A DNA stretch of 64,000 bases from Corbicula japonica (Eukaryota; Mollusca; Bivalvia; Venerida; Cyrenidae). This document shows, in pieces, positions 58,104 to 64,000 of the stretch (position 1 is its first letter; each line of letters starts with the position of its first letter). The translations under genes and the position numbers were made by a program. The notes beneath the pieces were generated by a model. That model worked only from the letters and a program-made list of their open reading frames with translations, made no database searches and was not told the origin of the DNA. Location of the stretch: contig JAZAYU010000012.1 in the NCBI GenBank assembly GCA_038501625.1, positions 12,054,993 through 12,118,992 on the forward strand, in the 5' to 3' direction.

Positions 58104-60165
58104 ATATTATTGCAGGTGCTGATAGATTGAGCATGCGCTATAGCTTAAATATTTGACTGTTTCTCGAAATACATAGAAAACTACATAATTTGAACCCTAC
58201 ATGCAGTGTTTCAACCTAATACGAATATTTGAGTTGAAATATAGTTATCATCAAATCAATACACGTACTAAACATAAAATCAATAACGCGCTAAATATCA
58301 AAACATCAAAACACTATTCAAGAACTTTATATTTTCCGTTAGAAGAATAAAACGTGTATACCCGTATATTGCTTTACTCAAGAGAAAAGTTGAGTGTTAA
58401 TACTACCAGACTATGTTGTTATAATCTAAAGAGTTATTGAACTTTTTATATGTCAATATTAAAGAGTTTCATTTTTCCAACATGTTTTTTTTCAAATATC
58501 GGCTACATCCAGTTTAACAATTTCAGTCTTCAAAAGAATCTTTAAGATGTGACCGACATCAGGGGACATACGAAGTCATTATTAACGTCCGTAGATACCG
58601 GTGTAGGTGATACAATTCTAGTCTATTGGCATCAGAACGCATAGTTTTAAATATATGAAGCTCATTCATTTAAGAAAGGCATATAAACTAAACATTTGCC
58701 TGTAACAGATATTTTTAAAATTAAAGAAAGCTTTGTTGGTGATGTTTAAATGCGGTAGCACATAAAATCTGAAAAATCTTTTGGTAGATGAATAACTCAA
58801 AAAACGAAGTTATCAAAACTGTCGTATGGATGTTTAAGACAACCCAATCTTACGTATGTTCAAAGTATCAAATCGTTACTTTTTTATATATACCCCGCGT
58901 TTAATGACAACAGTAAATCACTTTACATGTAATAAAACATATTATGTTTTATGTTGAATTAGTTTATATAGAAAAATGAGTTTGCGATGGGATATTTAAT
59001 TGATCTGTCACACTTAGCCGGATGGACTTTAAAAGTATAGAAAAATTGTAATAGAATGGTATTCGGCGATAAAAGTCGTCCCCGCCACTCATGCCACTGC
59101 TCGTGACAATTTCCCGTCGGTTCCATTACTTATAGAATTCTCATAGCCGTTCGAAAGGTGTGAATAACACGTTTTCATCAGAATATAACTGCAATAAAAA
59201 AATTCTATCATTCAACGACTATAACGTTATGTTTAATATTTCATTGGAGTGCATTTTAAGGTGTGATACATTTCAAACGTGTTTACAAATATAAGTTCTA
59301 TCTTTTGTGACATGCTTTCCAAAATTTCATATTAATATATCGAAAATACCGGTTTTGCAAAATTTTAGTAACATTAGGAGACGAACGGAAATTTTATTAG
59401 TGTCCCGTCTGTTTACGTTATTGGGCTATGTGTGACAGACCCATTATGTTTCATGAAAACTTAAAAGCTTTAAGCAGCGGTTAGTTTTGAACTTAACATG
59501 TTAAACATATGACTCTTCATAAATATGCAAGAAATAATTCTTTATTAAATTTATTACATATTACTCAGCAAAAACTGTGCAGCACACCGTGTTCAACAAG
59601 TGAAATCACGTGTTCGCTCAGTGGTAGGTAACGTCAGACTGCACGTAGCGTTTCACTGCCCCGACAATGATGTGACTAAACTTTCAAGTTTAACACATAT
59701 ACAGTATCATGATTATAGAACCTGACTTGGGCACACTGCGGTTGAAATTTATCTTAGGAATCGCCGACAATAGATTTTATTAACTTTTTGCTACAGAAAA
59801 GCATGCTGACTTCTTGTTAAAACTGCAATAAACTTGATACAACTTAAACTAGACTTGGATACACTTTGATATATACACATGTAGCTAGATCAAACCAGAC
59901 GCGTGCTGTAATGGAAGCTCACTTGGCAATAAATACTTAAACTAGACTTGGATACAGTCATAACATGCATTTTCACGTTTACTTCGTAAATAAAAGCTGA
60001 TGGAAAATCGTCTGAATTCTTTCAAAAAGTCATAACAAATTATTTCAGTCAGGTTTGTGTTGCTCTTGTTTCGAAAAAAATAATACAACATTACTGTCTT
60101 AGAATTTAAGTGCTAAACATTTTTGTGAACGACCGCATTGGAGCATTTTATATAGCTATTCAATA
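58104..60165. other. Downstream of the secreted-peptide gene; no gene seen
   Basis: AT-rich 3' region. AATAAA at about 58347. The phrase AAACTAGACTTGGATACA occurs twice (59847 and 59940) as a partial local duplication. Confidence 0.35.
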
Positions 60166-60688
60166 CTATACTGAGTGCCAATGAAAACGCAACAATTATT
60201 TTTTTTGGATTATTTTTATGTGTGTAAGAGTTTAATAAATTGGCAAGGGTAGATGTGTTTTACTATCAATAAGATGTCATAAGGGTCAGCCAAGTAATTT
60301 TCGGCGGTGAACAGTGCATCCGACAAGCGATTTCACGTCGAGACATCCTTCCTTGGATCATGCCCAAAACCTCATTTCGCTGGTTATCTGAAAGTCCTGG
60401 CATTATCACATTTGTATAGAGTAAAAATTGAAACCTCAAGATGGGATTTGTGTAGCCGTAAGTAAAAGTTAACAAATGGACTTGTTTTGAGGTAATTTCT
60501 GCATGTCTACATGCCAAAACGAAAACTTCCTGCCTTTTTTGCAGGGTAACTGTAGGAGAGAAAGTTTGAAAATTCAATGGACCATTAATGTATCGATACA
60601 TCTACCTTTGCAAATTTATTAAACTTTTACACTCATCAAAAATATTCCAGGAAGTAAAGTGTTGCGTTTTCGTTGGCAGTCAGTGTAG
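60166..60688. mobile_element. Tc1/mariner-like element remnant
   Basis: Inverted ends CTA[T/C]ACTGA[G/C]TGCCAA then [T/C]GAAAACGCAACA, TA flanks (60164-60165, 60689-60690), 523 bp. A transposase head remains on the minus strand. Confidence 0.7.
60266..60403 (-). pseudogene. Tc1-like transposase N-terminal remnant
   Basis: Forty-five codons beginning MPGLSDNQRNEVLGMIQGRM and continuing SRREIACRMHCSP, the pattern of the paired-type helix-turn-helix of Tc1 transposases. It then stops; the DDE domain is deleted. Confidence 0.6.
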
Positions 60689-62011
60689 TAACATATTTGT
60701 TTGTGATTCCAGATTTCTACATCTAGTACTTCTGAACAGGCAGTGTTCCAAAATCGACTGTTAGAAAACAGAAAAAGAACGACTCGATGTGATGAATCAT
60801 TGTTTGACTATTGCATGAAAAACCTTAGCGTGGTCGTCAGCTTGTCTGCATATATTCTCCTCAAGTCGTTAAATATTTAATATCTCATCAAATATACCGT
60901 TTTTGTTATTTATTTACTTTATTTGTGTTGTTTTGGGAAACGAAAATTACGTCATCATGGTCTATTTTATTCGCGTAGATTTTAATTTGTTTGCTTTCAC
61001 GATTCCTGTGTAAACATGAACTATCATTGTGTAAGAGCCGTCTTCAGTCGTCATTGCACTTTTATCTATAAAAAGAAAAGTAACATAATCTTTTTAATGA
61101 CAAATACATTTGAATAAAACTATGTGACAAAGCGTTGCAAAAATACATGCCAATAATATACATTACTTCACATACGTAAATAAATTTTAGAAAGTAAAGA
61201 AACAGTCTTTACAAATCTGAAAATTCTCTTAAATTTCTATTTATATCTAACAATTTTAAATACCCAAAACAGAAATAAAAAATGAAAAAAGGAAAGAGCA
61301 AGCGAATACGACAAATGTAAAAATATCGCAGGCTTAGGTTGATTTAGCCTGTTCATGTGTAGCAATAGAGGTGCATAGTATTGCTCACGCCGCCTAGCAC
61401 CGGGTTGAGCGATTTCAGTATTTACACAAATATAAGTCTAGGACCATATCACTGATAACTGCTCTAGTCTGATTGAATGTACGGGGAGACTTTTTATGGC
61501 CGCCACATGATGTGCCCTCGCCCATTATTTTAGCGTATTAAGTTCTCGGTAGTATTTAATATTCATGAACCACCTTACAAGAATTGTGTCTAGGTAGTTA
61601 TAGAATCTGTATTAAAGCACGTGTTTATAATTATTGCTAACAGCCTAATTAAAAACGTCCACGACATGCAGAATTTTTGTATATGCTTGGTCAAAACCAT
61701 CATCAAAAAGACGAACATCAAACTATCGGAAGGCTTACAATACCGTTAACTGATTGAAAACCAGTTGTGTGAAAAGTACAAAACTAGGATACAGCTCAGC
61801 ATACATTTTTGACATCACCTACATCTAAATCTAAAAAATCGCTTTGAAACTGGAAACAAACAGCCTAGATACACTTTCCTAGCACGTCTATGTTTATAAA
61901 GTTTACATAAAATTTTATAAATAAAAACTAAAAGCTTTTAAATTTAGAAGTTAAAATATTTTTAAAACAAAATTATTACATTAAAATAAAATAAATTAAC
62001 ATGAAAGAGAT
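60689..62011. other. Intergenic, no gene seen
   Basis: AT-rich. 61340-61410 (GATTTAGCCTGTTCATG, CACCGGGTTGAGC) is related to 32980-33050 inside the 5.2-kb transposon. Confidence 0.35.
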
Positions 62012-62245
62012 ATGTCAAAGTTTTCTACATGCTCGGTGATTACATTTTCATTTATCGTTGTGCTTTTATTCTTTGATCAATATTTTAGGAAGAAAAACAT
62101 TGTTTCAGAAAATAGTTTTAAGAGAAAAAAGATGGCGAAATGTTGCAATTTGAAAGGTAAAAGATTTCGTTCATATATAAATGTTTTGAAAATTATCAAT
62201 TATTTATCTAAATGTTGCAAGGCCGGTGATACATATGCCTTTTAA
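62012..62245 (+). CDS. Candidate small secreted cysteine-paired peptide (low confidence)
   Basis: Seventy-seven codons. It has a hydrophobic N-terminus (MSKFSTCSVITFSFIVVLLF), a basic KRKK cluster, then a cationic part with two CC pairs (AKCCNLKGK... and LSKCCKAGDTYAF). It would suit a processed peptide. However, the region is AT-rich, there is no family match, and a fair acceptor (GATCAATATTTTAG) inside the frame suggests it could instead be a spliced exon or chance. Confidence 0.2.
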   Translation: MSKFSTCSVITFSFIVVLLFFDQYFRKKNIVSENSFKRKKMAKCCNLKGKRFRSYINVLKIINYLSKCCKAGDTYAF

Positions 62246-62599
62246 TTTAACAGATGCCTATTATTACTTTTCGCCATACAGTCAATAAATAAAGACGAGT
62301 AACCGCAGATATTCATAATATGATTCTATTAAAAATAACAAAACTATTAAAGGAAAACAGAACATCCCGCTAGCTCTTTTTCTTATATATACTCAACAAA
62401 AATAAAAAGTATCCACTTTCCTACTTTAAATTTTGTAATATTTGAAAACGAAAACTCAAAATTCTATGTGTGTACAAATTCGCTGTTCTGTTATCATTGC
62501 AAAGGGATAAAGTTTTCTTGAAAATCTGCAGCCACTTAGTTATCTTTCCCTTTGTTATAATAAGGGTTTCAGTAAACTTTCAGCGATTCTTTGAAATAT

Positions 62600-64000
62600 T
62601 TATACCCCCGCATACGAAGTATAGGGGGTATATAGGAGTCATCATCCGGTTGGTTGGTTGGTTGGTTGGTTGGTTGGGCGGTCTGTCTGTGGCACTTACA
62701 GCGTCAACAGTTTTCAAGATATCGACTTGAAACTTTAAACATATGTTCGTGAGTACATTTGCGCGAACAATTTTTTTTTCTCATGTGGATCAGTCCATTA
62801 TTTTTCGGAGGGGAGCACGATTTAACAAAATCTTGTGACGAGAACTTCTTCTACAGTTTTTAAGATATTGACTTGAAACTTGATACATATGTTCGGCATG
62901 AAGTGTAGATGTGCGTGACATATTTTTCGTGTGGATCAGTCCATTATTTTTTGCAGCGGACATGATTTAACAAAATCGTGTTATGCAAACTTCTAAATCT
63001 TGTGATGCGAACTACTTCTACAGTTTCTAAGATATTGACTTAAACTTGATACTTATGTTCCGCATGAAGTGTAGATATGCATGACATATTTTTCGTGTGG
63101 ATCAGTCCATTATTTTTTGCAGGGCACATGATTTAACAAAATTGTATTATGCAAACTTCTACACTTACTACGTCAACAGTTTTCAAGATATCGACTTGAA
63201 ACTTTAAACATATGTTCGTGAGTACTTTTGCGCAAATTTTTTTTTCTCATGTGGATCAGTCCATTATTTTTCGGAAGGGAGCATGTTTCAACAAAATCTT
63301 GTGACGCGAACTACTTCTACAGTTTTTAAGATATTGACTTGAAACTTTATACATGTGTTTGGCATGAAGTGTAGATGTGCGTGACATATTTTTCGTGTGG
63401 ATCAGTCCATTATTTTTTGCAGGGGACATGATTTAACAAAATCATGTTATGTAAACTTCAACAGTTTTCAAGATATAAGACTTTAAACTAAAATTGTATG
63501 TTCTGCATGAAGTGTGTATGTCAGCGGCATATTTTTTGTGGATCAGTCCATTATTTTTTGCAGGTGAGCATTATTTAACAAAATCTTTTATTTAAAATCT
63601 TATGATGCAAACTATTTCTCCAGTTTTCGAACTTTAAACATACGTTTTTGAGTAGATTTCTATGACATACTTTGTTTCACGTGGATCAGTCCATTATTTT
63701 TTAGCAGGGGAGCATGATTCAACAAAATCTTGTGACACGAACTACTTCTACAGTTTTTAAGATATTAACTTGAAACTTTAAACATATGTTCAGCATGAAG
63801 TGTAGATGTGCGTGACATATTTTTTGTGTGGATCAGTCCATCCTTTTTTGCAGGGGACATGATTTAACAAAATCGTGTTATGCAAACTTCTACAGTTTTC
63901 AAGATATCGACAAGAAACTTAAATCATATGTTCTGCATGAAGTGCGCATGTTAGTGACATATTTTTTATTGATCAGTCCATTTTTGGTTGGAGGGGAGCA
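62600..64000. mobile_element. HINE-like element I, cut by window end
   Basis: Begins with hairpin TATACCCCC...GGGGGTATA (62600-62632), as in element A inverted, then a GGTT tract (62648-62677). Degenerate units of roughly 145-167 bp follow, built on ACAGTTTTCAAGATATCGAC and TGTGGATCAGTCCATTATTT, continuing past 64000. Confidence 0.6.

Overview
The window looks like nuclear DNA of a bivalve mollusc. It is AT-rich, with split genes and long introns. Intron and intergenic DNA is full of short tandem-repeat-cored elements whose units carry motifs such as TGACCTTGACC, which I associate with clam genomes; the species is not determined. Nothing bacterial, no CRISPR array, no rRNA and no intact tRNA gene was seen.

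Three spliced protein genes can be assembled exon by exon with matching splice phases. (1) Minus strand, 23744 down to 582: a 238-residue four-pass membrane protein resembling TMEM272, with three PPxY motifs at its N-terminus. (2) Plus strand, 28331-38689: MAT2B, the regulatory beta subunit of methionine adenosyltransferase 2 (SDR/RmlD fold, 296 residues). Genes 1 and 2 are head to head, 4.6 kb apart, around a shared 5' region full of inverted repeats. (3) Plus strand, 51971-58103: a three-exon gene for a 142-residue secreted protein of unrecognised family, with a signal peptide and possible dibasic processing sites; this is the best candidate for an undescribed gene.

Most of the rest is mobile DNA. 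A superfamily of non-autonomous, Helentron/HINE-like elements (at about 1.8, 6.7, 15.5, 30.7, 31.2, 43.1, 47.3, 49.4 and 62.6 kb) shares one architecture: terminal hairpin, short tetranucleotide repeat, and a core of tandem monomers. In most families the monomer is 145 bp; in one it is 167 bp. Several families share a core containing AACAGTGACC, and one array carries eight perfect DR1 nuclear-receptor motifs. Many TIR elements are bounded by readable target-site duplications: a 5.2-kb element at 30409-35631, a 3.5-kb element at 38799-42267, a 5.4-kb CACTA/Chapaev-like element at 45333-50772, pogo-like elements at 19247-20441 and 56554-57373, a Tc1-like remnant at 60166-60688, a matched pair of hAT5-like MITEs at 15038 and 28801, and a pair of TTAA MITEs at 8735 and 20651. 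A tRNA-derived SINE (49928-50191) lies in one copy of a local duplication whose other copy preserves the empty site.

The most unusual local structure is in MAT2B: the last 43 nt of exon 3 plus its 5' splice site have been amplified as a 52-bp minisatellite, later split by the 5.2-kb transposon. A 125-bp retroposon-like insert with a hammerhead-like fold and a 13-bp target duplication (45487-45611) is also notable.
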